From assembly GCA_021397835.1 (NCBI GenBank), contig JAJFZO010000056.1, positions 1 through 64,000 on the forward strand: 64,000 nucleotides of DNA, written 5' to 3'. Position numbers and translations under genes: made by a program. Shown here in pieces: positions 11,471 to 23,815 of this stretch. The notes beneath the pieces were generated by a model. That model saw nothing but the letters and a program-made list of their open reading frames with translations. It was not told where the DNA came from and made no database searches. How positions within the stretch are numbered: the first letter of the stretch is position 1; each line of letters opens with the position of its first letter. This DNA comes from Moringa oleifera (Eukaryota > Streptophyta > Magnoliopsida > Brassicales > Moringaceae).

Positions 11471-13310
11471 TTAAAGAAAGTCATGCAAATCCAAACCCAA
11501 AGTGATAATAACAAGTCTTCATTTAGCAAGCCAAGCCCGACCAAACAAACTTATTAAAGCCCACACATAGACTATACAAACTACATTGCTTTTTAAATAA
11601 TACACATATAAGCTCAAATATCATATTAAACTGATAGATTATTGATGTTCACTTTTCTTATTTTGTAAATTGATTAACGAAGAATCCATCATCATATTAT
11701 TAATTAGCCCAAAACCTGACGACCTCAAACTGCTTCACTGTTATAAGAAGTTTGCAGAAAGTTAACAATCTTGTTCATACAGTAATGAGTAGGCTGTCAA
11801 AGACAAAACTCCACTTATTTAAAATATAAAGTTTAACCTCTAATTCATCATAAAAACAAAAAATAAAAATAAAAACAGCAGTATCATTGGTCACTCTGTC
11901 ACTTAATTTCTTAATAAAAATATATAAATTATAAAACATAATATAAGGGAATTATATCTTCATCAAACAAGAAATTAATGGTTTTCTAACTTAAATGTTT
12001 TAAAAATATAAAAAACTTTAAAAAAATTAATTAAATTTTAAGTTAATTACATTGAAAAGATTTATATTTTACTAATGATCTCGAATTAAAATTTATGAAA
12101 AAAAATTTATCTCTATTTAAAATTTACAGTTTTTGTTAAATTTTTAATTTGAAATTTTTGTTAATATTAATAATTTAGCACACATATATGATATTTATAT
12201 AACTTTTACTTATGTAATTACTTTAATTATCTTTTTAAACATTATAAAAAAATAAAATATTTTTTAACATTAAACTTAGTAATAAAATATTAAAAATAAA
12301 AATAATATTTTATTCATTTCGATAGTGTATAATAAAATGTTGGGTTAATTTTAGAAGCAAACAAATTCACATGCACGCGATTCGTGAGCACAAAACTATT
12401 AATAATAAAAAATAAAAACTTCACATTAAAATTAAATAAAAACGTAAAATTTAAATAGATATAATTTTTTAAGTTTTAATTCAAAATTATTAATAAAATG
12501 CATGTACTTTTAATATAATTAACTTTTAAAATTTTATTTAATTGTAAATAATATATAATTTAAAAAATTCAATAAATCAAATTATTTATCACTATATGTT
12601 TTAAAAATAAAAATATTTAAATATTTTCAAATGTAAGTAAATAGAAAGCGAGTAAGCTGACCCCAACCAAGATAACCCTAACCAGTTAAAAGGGCACATG
12701 TTACCAAGGACCAAATACATAACATTAATCAAATCTATAAAAAAGTTTGTAATTAAATTAACAACAAATTTTAATTTAAAAAACTATGTAATTTCGATTG
12801 AGATGATTTGCTTTATGAATTTAAAGCATTGAGAGAAGAAAATTCTCTTTTGAAAAAAGAAAAATAAACGCAATAGTAAGTATAAATCAATGATGTTTTT
12901 CAATTCAATGTTTTTTTTCACCATATAAATTTTATTTTTTCACTGAAAAATTTATTCGTCATCAGACTTTTTAGTTAATACAAATTCTAATAGATCTAAT
13001 TATTTTTAATTAAATTATAATAAACTCAATTGGTTAAAATAAAATTTAGAATATATTCATATTTTTATATCTATAAATTGGTAGCAAATTAAATAAGCGC
13101 GCTTCAAAAACATTTATTACTTAATTTTTAAGCATATATATTTTAAGAACGTAACTTATACATTAAAAATTGTTCAATCACCTCTTTTTTATAATACTAT
13201 AATTAATTTATTAATTATTTTTATAAGTTTACAAGTATCTTATCTGATGATCAATTTCTCAGTCCATCATTATAATTCCTCAAATACATAAAGACATGCA
13301 TGCCATTAAG
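11471..13310. other. AT-rich spacer, no gene recognised
   Basis: Long A/T-rich text with no exon-like frame, apart from a small GC-richer patch near 12655-12700. Confidence 0.5.
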
Positions 13311-13317
13311 GATCACT

Positions 13318-13445
13318 AATGGCAAGGGGTTTCGAAGCCGTCAGCAGGGATGGCCTATCCGCACCCGCACACTCCGTAGCTTGGCTAAAACGTGGCACGT
13401 AGTTATGATGTGGCTCTTTCCCTTCCCATGAAGCCACGAGAGCAA
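13318..13445. promoter_or_regulatory. GC-richer island with ACGTGGC/CACGT core
   Basis: This patch is much richer in G and C than its surroundings and contains AAACGTGGCACGTAG near 13388, an ABRE/G-box type ACGT core. Such cores bind plant bZIP factors. No gene start is recognised next to it, so a regulatory role is only possible. Confidence 0.25.
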
Positions 13446-14210
13446 ACTTAGGACTCATAATTACATTGTACGAGCTCAACTAAACTTAGTAAGTACGAAA
13501 CTATTTATTCATTTTTTATGTTATCTTGTTGTGACTATTGAGACATTGATCTTAGAAAATAAGTCAGATACTTGCATTGTATGACATGGTCATGGTACAT
13601 GAACTTTAAAATTCTGGAACAAAAGAGCTATGCAGCATATTGTATATTTATAAATTATAAATAAAATTTTAATGTAATATTTAAACAAATTTAAATTAAG
13701 TTTAAAAACATATATTAATTTGCATGATAAACTAGTAAAAAGATTTTGGAAATTGATCAGTATGTAACGTGGATCATCAATAATCAAATTAATTTAATTT
13801 TTATTCAAATAAATTCTCTAAATATTTTTTTAAACAAAATTACTATTATTAGCGGACAACAATTTTAATTCTTAAATTATAAAAAAATAAATACTTAATT
13901 CATTAAGAAACACAAAAAAATTTTAGCAATGATTTAACAAATTTTAGCAATGAATTATTTTGTTAAATGTTGTTCTTTACTAGACATACCTTTAATTAAC
14001 CATCAATAAATTTTTTTATTAAAAAAACAAGAAGTTTCTGGTAAGTTAGAATAATGCAACTAGAATATTCCAATTTTATCTCAAGTAAATTCTGGTAAGT
14101 TCTAGAACAACGTAGAAATTCAATTGGATCAAATAATGGATTCATATTCCAATATTTTAAAATTATTATTGTCGCTTAATTCAACAAAATTGTACCAATA
14201 TTTTAATCAA
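13446..14210. other. AT-rich spacer, no gene recognised
   Basis: No recognised coding sequence. A direct repeat of ATTTTAGCAATGA-type words lies at 13920-13950. Confidence 0.45.
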
Positions 14211-14218
14211 GGTGGTCC

Positions 14219-14626
14219 TTGTTTTGGCCTTTTAAGTTGGGACAAATAATTTGCTGCAGCTGTTTTTGTAATGCTACTCTTTCCTTTCCAATATTATTAA
14301 CTAATATAAAAGCAAATAAAATAATAAAATCTTTTGCCACTATGTATCGCAACTTGCCTCAATTGGTCATGAATCAGACAGACTTGCCCGTCTGTGCCAC
14401 TTCAATATTCCTCAGTCCTCACCTGTTTGGCCCACACTCTCCCAAGGCCAATACGTGCCCGCCTGAATGGTTTACACGTGTGTCCCATGCTAGTGTATCA
14501 TACGGCTTTGAGTTTCACGTTTGTTTTCTTCTGTCAAATAAGAGTACTGGTTTAGGAACTTCAAAACATTTCAACAATTCTTTTGTTATATTTTTATTTT
14601 TTTATTTTTTTATTTTTGTGAATTAA
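14219..14626 (+). CDS. Open frame of 135 codons, doubtful gene
   Basis: This is the longest plus-strand frame in the left half of the window. Its middle (14340-14530) is GC-richer and contains a CACGTG G-box (ACACGTGT near 14475). The predicted protein has no motif I recognise and ends in a low-complexity F-rich tail encoded by the T-run near 14590. There is no sign of introns, neighbours or homology. It is more likely a chance frame through a GC-richer patch than a gene. Confidence 0.15.
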   Translation: MFWPFKLGQIICCSCFCNATLSFPILLTNIKANKIIKSFATMYRNLPQLVMNQTDLPVCATSIFLSPHLFGPHSPKANTCPPEWFTRVSHASVSYGFEFHVCFLLSNKSTGLGTSKHFNNSFVIFLFFYFFIFVN

Positions 14627-14629
14627 TGA

Positions 14630-16495
14630 TATCAAATCTTTCCAAAGAAAATCCTTTTAATTTTTACTAACATAATGTTATAGCTACTACATATTTTAAA
14701 ATCTTGATGATTTATTATATTTTTTCTAGAATTGTTCTTAAAACATGTGATTTTGTCCATTACTTCTCACTTTATACGTATTTTTTTATTTTTTGATTTT
14801 TCAATATTGATTAAATTAATTATAAATTAATTATTTTAATTTCATTTAAATTAGATTATATCAAAAAATATAAATATTATAAATATTAAATTTGAAGATT
14901 ATTGGCTTGAAATTTTTTACATATTTAAAAAACTATTCAAACAGAAATTATAATAAAAATTTAGTTTTATAAGAATCAAAATTTTATTTTAAAAATTTTC
15001 ACAATTAAAAAATTTAAAACATTCAAAAACATATTTCGTAAAAGAAAGATTGTTCAAATTTAAAGGAATGAATTTGAAAAGGAGTATAGAATTTATTTAA
15101 ATTATTTAAGATAATTCAAGAAAAAAATATTGTTAGTTTTTCATAATCATTTGAGTTAAAATTTAATTTAAATTAAATAAAAAGATTAGATATATCAATA
15201 GAGATATACAATTAATTCTATTGATATATCAAAATTTAAATTAATAAGCCTTTACAATTTAGAGTGCATTTTTTTATATGTACCTTTTAAGTTTTTACTT
15301 GAAGGGGTTGAACACAATTTAATCTTAACATTTCATATTTTTAAAAAATTATTGTATTACTTAGATTTTTTATTTTTGATTGTTCTAAGATTATAAGAAA
15401 TATTCTCAAAATAAATAGTATATGCAATATTAAATAAAATAAAACAACAAAATTACCATTAATTAATATATTTCATTTAAAAGAGTTTTTTGAAATACTT
15501 TGACAATAATATTTGTTAAATCATTATGTTGAGAATGAGTAATTGTAAGCAAAGGTAAACTTCTCATTTGAATTGGCTTATTAAATCAGCATTAATTATA
15601 TAGAATGGGTATCCGTGGATCCAAAGGAAAGCTCTATTCTCTCGATCACCACTAAAATAGGTATACGTGGGTGTACAATGGAACTTCTCGTTGTGGATGA
15701 TTTGTTATATTATATTTCGTTCAGATTAAAAGAGTAAGCATGAAAGGAAATGAACAATGATGACATCAAACGAGAATGACTATCTGATTACTTGAATGAT
15801 CTAGATTGATTGAAGAACTAAATCTTTTCAAGAAGAGCATGATCAGGAATTTAATAATAGTAAAGAGTTTGAGCTTTAAGTTTGGATCGCTAAGCATGCT
15901 GGCCCATGGGCTCTATTTCAACTATCATTACAATATCATAAATATCTCGATTCATAACTATTCTCACCCATTTAAACTTGCACAATAAGCCATAAAAACA
16001 GGTAAAGATTTTTTTACTAATTTAAAATTAATGTTAAGTTTTAAGATAAAAATATAAAATTACTATTTATAATTTAATATATTAATATAAAAATAAATAA
16101 ATTATTTTATTAAATTATTTTAAATTACTATTTCTTTATTAATTCAACAAAATATGTTGATATATCATTTAAAAAAAGAAAGTGTTGACTACAATGCAAA
16201 AGATTATAATGTAAATTTTATTAATACCTTAAGAAAGGACCCATGGGTGAGTCATATGCTACAAAAGCAATACATATCATAGTCCAATTATTTGATTGGC
16301 CATGCATATCATGATGGTTGTCCCGTGGAGTCCAATTAGGCCATCTCAACTCTATACACCAAATTTAACACCATTTTGGTGCTCAAAGAAAATTATTTCA
16401 GAATATTTCAAAATCAATTTTTTTCATCTCCGATCGTTGCATAAAAAAAGCGATTCAAATTTGATTTTTTATAACTTTTTTTATATTATTATACT
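14630..16495. other. AT-rich spacer, no gene recognised
   Basis: A/T-rich DNA throughout, with a somewhat more mixed stretch at 15590-15960 that holds no recognisable exon. Confidence 0.45.
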
Positions 16496-16499
16496 TTAA

Positions 16500-19400
16500 T
16501 TTAACAAAATTACAAATATTAAACCTCACTATGTAGTTGTGGTTTTGTTAATTTATTTGGATTTTAGCTTTTGTTACTATTTATATTTTTTATTTAATTT
16601 TTAATTTTATTTTTACATTCTTTTATTTATTTATTTTAGATAATTTTATATTTTTATTGATTTCTTTACTATTTGATTTATGGTATTTTTATCACACTTT
16701 TTTCTTAAAATATCAATGGAAATGTAATTTTAAATTGTTTCTATAGAATATTTTATGATTCTTAAATTGTTTTAAGTTATTTTTTTTATCATTTCTCATT
16801 TTAAGTTTTTTAATATTTTGTGTTTTCCAATTATTTTTTATTTTCTTTGATTTTTTAGATTTTATTATATTTTAATTTTTAATTTTAAGTTTTATGATTT
16901 TTTGATATATTTAATATTTATTTTATTTTATCTTTGATTATTTTTTCAACAAAATCTATTTTTTTTTACTTTGCAAAGAGTTTTATCTTTTTACTGATAT
17001 CTTTTTCTATATATATTTTCTTAATTTTGTTGGATTTTTTTTACTTTTTTCTATTTTCTTTAAGTTACATTGAGTTTTATTTTTTACTTTCTTTCATTAT
17101 TTTCTTTCAGTAACTTTGTTTTTTTTAATTTTTAAAATTTTTTATTTACTTTTATTTTATTTTTAAAAAAAACTTATTTTTTTATTTTTGTCTATTTTAA
17201 TTTAACAAAATAAAAAATATTAAACTTCACCAAGTGGTTGCAATTTTGTTAACTTATATGGTTCAGCTTTTGTTTACTTTTTACTTTTTATTTTTTTATT
17301 TTTTAAATTTTATTAAAGAATTTATATTTTTATTTATTTGGATATTCTTTTGATTTTTGTTGTATTTTTATTTTTTACTATTTAATTTATATTATTTATA
17401 TTATATTTTTCTTTAAAAGATCAATATAAATCAATTTTTTAATGTTTTATATAATATTTTATGATTCTTTAATTATTTTAAATTATTTGATTTTTTATAT
17501 TTTTTAAGTTTTTAAGTTTATATTTTTTAATAATTCACTTTTTCTTTGAATTGTTTGGATTTTGTAATTTTTTTCTATTTTTATTTTGTTTATTTTTAAT
17601 AATTTTTTGATATATTTTTATATTTTACTTTATTTCTACTATTTTGTTTTCCAACAAAATTTATTTTCTTACTTTGCAAAGAGTTTAGTTTCTTTTAATC
17701 AAACAAAATTTATTTTTATACGTATTATCTTTTAATCAAACAAAAGAGGTTAGTTTCTTTTTATTTTTACTATTTATTTGGCTTCGTTTGATTTTCTTTT
17801 ACTATTTTTTAATTTTATTTTAGTTACTTTTGGTTTTTTAAATTTTTTTCATAATTATTTTTATTTTATTGAGTATTTTTATTTTCTAGTATTTATTTTT
17901 TAGTAACTTTATTTTTCTTAAATTTTTAATTTTATTTATTTTTTTATTTATTTTTGTTTCTCACTTTGTTTATATTTTTTGTATTTTTATTTTTTTTTTG
18001 AATTTTTGTCATCTTTCACTACTTTAATACTAAGTGGTGATAATTTTATTATTTTTTATTTATTTAATTTTCAATTTATTTTTTACGCACTTTCATTTAT
18101 TTCTTTAGATAAATTTCATTTTTTTTCATTTTTTTCATTATGTTAATATTTTTTATTGTTTTATTTGTTGTATTTTAATTACATTTTTTTAAAAAATCAA
18201 TGTAAATCAAAATTATTTTGATTTTTTAAAAATATTTTATGATTCTTGAATTATTTTAAATAATAAATTATTTTACAATATTTTTTTTTAATTTTTCATT
18301 TTTTAAGTTTCTAATTTTTTAAGTTTCTAATAAATATTTAATCTCATCAAGTGGTTGCAATTTTGTTAGCTTATTTGGTTTAACTTTTGTTTACTTTTTA
18401 CTTTTTTAATTTTTTGAATTTTATTAAAAATTTTATATTTTATATTTTTTCACTTTTTGTTGTATTTTTATTTTTTTTACTGATTGACTTATTTTGTTTT
18501 TATTATATTTTTTTAAAAGATCAATATAAATCAAAATTTTTTTAATTCTTTTATAGAATATTTTATGATTCTTTAATTATTTTAAATTGTTTTATATTAT
18601 TTTATTCTCTTTTTTTTTAAGTTTGTTAATATTTTGTATTTTTAACTATTTTCTTTGATTTTTTTGGATTTTATAGTATTTTTTATATTTTTATTTTATT
18701 TGATTTATTAATAATTTTTTGAAATATTTTTATATTTTTTTATTTTATTTTTACTATTTTATTTTTAATAAAAAATTATTTTCTTACTTTGCAAAGAGTT
18801 TAGTTTCTTTACTATTGCCTCTTTATATATATACACATATATATGTATGTGTATGTATATATGTATGTATGTATGTATTGTCTTGACTTTGTTTAATTTT
18901 CATTTACTCTATTTTTTTCTATTTTCTTTTAGTTACTTTTGGTTTTTTAAGAAAAAGTTCTCATAATTATTTTTTATTTTATTGAGTATTTTTATTTTCT
19001 AGCACTTATTTTTTCAATAACTTTATTTTCTTAGATTTTTTATTTTATTTGATTTTTAACTTCTTATTTGCTTTTATTTTTCACCTGTTTTATGAATTTT
19101 TGTCATCTTTAACTATTTTAATATAATATAATGACAAATATTAGATCTCTCTAAGTGGTCCTAATTTTATTAGTTTATTTTTTTTTACTTTTTGTTATTT
19201 TTATTTTTTATTTATCTAATTTTGAATTTTATTTTATTTTTTATGTACTTATATTTATTATTTTAAATAAGTTTTATATTTTTGTTGTATTTATATTTTT
19301 TATTGTTTGATTTGTTGTATTTTTATTATATTTTTCTTTAAAAGATAAATACGAATTAAAATTATTTCTATTTTTCTATAAAATATTTTATGATTCTTGA

Positions 19401-21130
19401 ATTATTTAAATATTACAAATTATTTTATATTATTTAATATTTTTATTTTTTAAGTTTTCTAATCTTTTGTGTTTTTTCTTTTTTTAGTTTTTTTTACTTT
19501 CTTTGAATTTTTTTGATTTTATTACATATTTTATTTTGATTAATTTTTTATTTCTAATGATTTTTCTTGATATATTTTTTTAAATTTAATATTTTATTAT
19601 TTTTTTAAATAATTTTTTTCACCAAAATCTGTTTTGTTGCTTCGCAAAGAGTTTGTTTCTTTGCTATTATCTTTTTTTGATAATACATATGTATTCTCTT
19701 GTTTTTTTTTTTTTTTTGGATTTCTTTCATTTTCTTTTGTATTTTATTTTAGTTACTTTGATTTCTTAATAATTTTTTTATATTTATTTTTTATTTTATT
19801 GCATGTTTTTAGTTTTATTCACTTATTTTTTTCAGTTACTTTATTTTTCTTGGTTTTTTTATAGTTTATTTGGTTTTTCAGTTCTTTCATTTGTTTTTAT
19901 TTTATTTCTTGTGTTTTTCAAAATTTTTATAAATTTTAATTTTTCAAAATTTTTATAATTTTTTAGTTTTATGATTTTTTTGTTTTATTACATTTTACTT
20001 TTTATTTTTTATTTTATTTGATTTTTTGATATATTTTTATTTTTATTTTTATTTAGCAAAATTACAAATTCTAGACCTTACTAAGTAATTGCAATTTTGT
20101 TAATTTCTTTGATTTTTAAATTTTTACTTGTTTTTTATTGGATTTTTGAATTTTATTCACTTATTTTAGATACTTCTATGTTTTGTTGCATTTTTATTTT
20201 TTTATGGTTTGATTTATCATATTTTTATTACATATTTCTTTAAAAGACAAATCCAAATCAAAATTTTTTTAGAATATTTTATTATTCTTGAATTGTTTTA
20301 AATTATTTTACAATAGTTTTCTCATTTTTTTATTTTTTAAATTTTCTAACCTTTTTGTTTTTTTTCATTTATGTTTTAGTTTCTATGAATTTTTTTGATT
20401 TTATTACCTTTCAATTTTAATTTTTTTTTTGGAAATTTTCTTTTTTATGATTTTATTTGATATATGGTTGTTTATTTTCTTGATTTTCTTGGATAAATTT
20501 TGTTTTAAATAAAATTTATGTTTTTGCTTTACTATTGCCTTTTATTATTATTTTCTTTTAGTTATTTTGAATTTTTTAAATTTTTTAATTTATTTTTATT
20601 TTTTAAGTATTTTTAGTTTCTTTCACATTTTTTTACTATATGTATTTTTAGTAACTTTATTTTTTTTGAATATTTTGTTATGTAATAAAAAAATTTTTAT
20701 AAATAATTTTGTAGGGAATTATTTAACATGCATTAATCATGAAATTATAATGGTTAATTTTTTTTTTAAAGATACATTCGTAACTTTCTCTTTTTTAAGA
20801 GATTCTTGGAGTGTTTATCACTTAATAGGTCTAAAATCATTTAAGCATTTACTTAAATCCTCAAAGCAAAATTCGTACTACCTAAGTATATGATTTACTA
20901 TTTTTTATTTTTTAGATTTTATAAAATCTAACATTGATTTTTTTAATTTGTTGAATTTTTTATTTTAATTTTTTTTGGTTTTTCAGTTTTTTAACATTTT
21001 TAGTTTTTTTTGTTGATCAGATAGTTTTGAATTTTTATTTTATTTTTTATATTGTTATTTAATTTTTTATTGTGTGTTAATATTTTTCTTTGAAATTTAT
21101 CCATTGTATTAGGTATTTTGAATTTTTTAT
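16500..21130 (+). repeat. T-strand-biased degenerate tandem repeat, about 4.6 kb
   Basis: The plus strand is dominated by T for more than 4 kb. Beneath the bias is a decayed repeat. A landmark like ACTAAGTGGTTGCAATTTTGTTA recurs near 16520, 17225, 18345, 19145 and 20075. TTTGCAAAGAGTTT recurs near 16970, 17672, 18788 and 19640. ATATTTTATGATTCTT recurs near 16748, 17453, 18234, 18560, 19383 and 20274. Spacing is irregular, about 0.7-1.1 kb. Long F/L/Y-rich frames here are products of the T bias and are not genes. Confidence 0.8.
18815..18880. repeat. (TATG)n / (TA)n microsatellite
   Basis: ATATAT and ACACATATAT pass into repeated TATG units (TATGTATGTATGTAT) inside the T-rich repeat. Confidence 0.85.
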
Positions 21131-21384
21131 TTATATTTTTGAGTTATTATATTTTTATGGTTTTTTTGAAAAACATCAATATAAATCAAAATTTTTTAAA
21201 TATGTTTATAGCTTTTTAATTTTCACTTATGCTATTAATTATTGAATTTTTATTTTTAAATAATTTTAAATTTTTACATTTTAAATATTTTCAATTAAAT
21301 TAAATATTTTAAAGTCAAAATTTATCATACTTTTAAAAAATAATAATAAAATAAATAAATAATAATAATATTATTATTAATTTA

Positions 21385-21640
21385 TCTCAGAGCATGCCAA
21401 GTGCATGTTCTCAAAACATCCTTTTGCATGTTTTTTAAAATTAAATAAACTAATAAATAATAATATTAATTTATCTCAAAACACGCCTTCTGCATGTTTC
21501 TAAAATGAGACCGTTGTGCACCTTCTTCCTCTCCTGCTTCTCAACATGCCTTTTGCATTTTTTTAAAATTAGATCGTTGTGCACCTTCTTCCTCAGCTTC
21601 TCTCTTTCCCTCTCTCTCTCAAAATCTTCTCTTAATCCTT
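21385..21640 (+). repeat. Short tandem repeat with CATGCC/GCACCTTCTTCCTC words
   Basis: Two to three imperfect copies of text containing TTTTGCATG, AAAATTA and GTTGTGCACCTTCTTCCTC, followed by a CT-rich tract (CTCTCTCTCTC near 21615). The CT-rich end recurs near 23225-23280. Confidence 0.6.
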
Positions 21641-21663
21641 GAGAAACCAGGTTGAATGAAAAA

Positions 21664-22171
21664 TTTCACATCAAGAAAGAGACACAAAAACAGGGTAAGA
21701 TCTCAAACCACCGGTTCGATACTGTGCTCTGTGTTGTACTTCCCTCAAAATCGAGAATAGGCAGTTTCAGTTCCGGCTTCAGCAACGTCCAATTAGCAAG
21801 CCTCCTTCATGCTGCACTTTCATGGCTTTGGCTTCTCTTGATCGCCCCCCTGTTATTTCTCTTCCAAAATCTCCAGACATTTACAACACTTTTCAAATAG
21901 GCACCGGATGAATTGGGATTCCTCTTTCCTTTGCAGCCCAATCTTGTTTACTATAGAAGATGAGTGGCTCAAGTAAATTCTCTTGCTCACTTCTTTTTAA
22001 TAACGTTTGCAGTCAATAAAAGTTGAATTGTTTTTATTTCTTTACCGAGCTTTATTTGGAATCATGGCAAAATACTTGCTGTAGATCTTGAGGCATTCTT
22101 CGAGTATGTGTTTTATGGTGTTAACAGTCTGGAGAGATATTACTTTTGATTTTCTTTCTTGAGCTTCCCTT
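21664..22171 (+). repeat. 507-bp tandem duplication, copy 1
   Basis: Matches 22172-22690 closely. It starts with AAGAAAGAGACACAAAAACAGG followed by a donor-like GTAAGATCT, which resembles a 5' leader exon and intron. A 29-codon frame begins at ATG 21822 (MALASLDRPPVISLPKSPDI) and ends at a TGA shared by both copies. I do not recognise the source gene. Confidence 0.85.
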
Positions 22172-22690
22172 GAAATCAAGAAAGAAACAGGAAAACAGGG
22201 GAAGATCTCAAGCCACTGGTAATGTTGTGCCCTATGTTGTACTTCCCTCAAAATCAAGAATAGGGCAGCAGCTTCAGTTTTGACTTCAGCAACTTCAGAT
22301 TAGCAAGCCTCCTTCATGCTGCACTTTCATGGCTTTGGCTTCTCTTGATCGCCCTCTTGTTATTTCTCTTCCAAAATCTCCAGACATTTACAGCACTTTT
22401 CAAATAGGCACCGGATGAATTGGGATTCCTCTTTCCCTTGCAGCCCAATCTTGTTTACTATGGCAGATGAGTGGCTCAGGTAAATTCTCTTGCTCACTTC
22501 TTTTTAATAACGTTTACAGTTAATAAAAGTTGAATTGTTTTTATTTCTTTACCGAGCTTTATTTGGAATCATGGCAAAATACTTGCTGTGAATCTTGAGG
22601 CATTCTTCGGGTATGTGTTTTATGGTGTTAGCAGTCTGGAGAGATATTACTTTTGATTTTCTCTATTGAGCTTCCATTGAAATCAATGCA
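22172..22690 (+). repeat. 507-bp tandem duplication, copy 2
   Basis: Second copy of 21664-22171. The same 29-codon frame starts at ATG 22329 and stops at the same TGA; its few differences from copy 1 include P to L and N to S. The frame after the stop is not open in either copy. Confidence 0.85.
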
Positions 22691-23214
22691 AGATAAATGT
22701 TTCTGAATGTTATAAACATTAGTAATAATTAGTTACCAAGTTGAAAATATGTTATCTTAGCTAGAAAACGAAAACATGATGGATTGAAATAATTGAATTG
22801 ATGAAGCTCTTGGTTCACTGGAAACTTGCTTGACTTTGTCATATTATGGCATAGATTTACTCTTCATTGTCTGTCATTTTGCTACTGAAGGCATTGCATT
22901 TCTTGTCATATGTCTGCTGAGTTTTAGGTTTAAGAGATGTTGTAGCTTGAGAAAGAAGTAACTTTGGAGCAACCTTATAATATGTTTGTTAGATACTACA
23001 TCAGAGATGGAACATAGCAGGCCAGAGGAAAGAAGGAAACCAGAGAAGCCCGTGAATGGTATATTTTGGATTACACATCAAATTGAACTACATAACAGTA
23101 GATCATAGGTGGGGAAACAATCACACCATTGGAAGTTCTGATAAGGTGAATAACCAAGAAAAAAATCATACATGCAAGTTTTTAAAATAAGATTGGGCAG
23201 CTATTTAAATGCTC
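22691..23214. other. Spacer between gene fragments, no gene recognised
   Basis: Mixed-composition sequence without a recognised frame or repeat. Confidence 0.45.
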
Positions 23215-23362
23215 AGGCCTTCGGCACCTTCTTCCTCCTCTGCTGCTCTCTCCCCCCCCCCCCTTCTCTCTCTCTCTCAAAATCCCCTCCTATTCCTTGA
23301 GAAAGCAGATCGATAGAAAACATTCACGTTTCAAGAAGAAACAAGGAAACAAGGGAAGATCT
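23215..23362 (+). repeat. Partial third copy of the CT-rich leader repeat
   Basis: GCACCTTCTTCCTC, a run of eleven or so C, CTCTCTCTCTC, CCTTGAGAAA and GGGAAGATCTCAAG match 21572-21715. The copy stops where the zinc-finger pseudogene begins, so this is a junction. Confidence 0.7.
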
Positions 23363-23815
23363 CAAGCTTTGGCATAAATGCTATTCTTTATTTCAGGTAG
23401 GGATGGATCAGTTGGATACTCTTTCTTCTCTACTGCCAGCAGGAACATCATTAGATTTTAAAACCACGGGAGAAGATACCAATTCAGAAGGAGAATGTGA
23501 GAGCCTATTCTCTGGTGCAGAAGAAAGAATAGGTGAGCCAGAATTTGAGCTATTAATGCACACCCTAGTTTCCTCCTACTTATAGAGCAAGCAGAAGCAC
23601 TTCAAGAGAAATTCTCATGCTTTTGAGCCTTGGATGATCAAAGATAACATCAACAGGATGATAACCATCGGTGTCCATGCAGTTTGGATCAGTGCCCATA
23701 GATAAAAGCAGTTTAATTACATCTGCTGCATTAACAGATCCACTAGAAGCAGCACAATGAAGGGCAGTGCTTTTATCCATACCACATGTGTGATCCACAT
23801 CAACCTCAGTATGGT
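23363..23815 (-). pseudogene. Ankyrin/CCCH (TZF-type) zinc-finger gene fragment
   Basis: Plant TZF proteins combine N-terminal ankyrin repeats with tandem CCCH zinc fingers and act in RNA regulation and stress responses. Reading the minus strand from 23815, the ankyrin part is clear: CGMDKSTALHCAASSGSVNA, then DVIKLLLSMGTDPNCMDTDG and PVDVIFDHPRL. A stop follows near 23580. In another frame come NSSNSGSPILSSAPENRLSH and SPSELVSSPVVLKSNDVPAG, and after a further shift KEYPTDPSLPEIKNSIYA, which is the linker just before the zinc fingers. The zinc fingers are missing because the match ends at the 23363 junction. At least two frameshifts and stops make it a pseudogene. No introns are seen, as expected for this family. 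Confidence 0.85.

Noticed and set aside
19634..20893. F/L/Y-rich frames of 76 and 108 codons as membrane proteins
   Set aside because: They arise from T-rich low-complexity DNA. No start context, no conserved residues and no exon structure.
23403..23585. Plus-strand frame MDQLDTLSSLLPAGTSLDF as a gene
   Set aside because: The opposite strand carries the TZF linker (SPSELVSSPVVLKSNDVPAG and DPSLPEIKNSIY), so this frame is its shadow.
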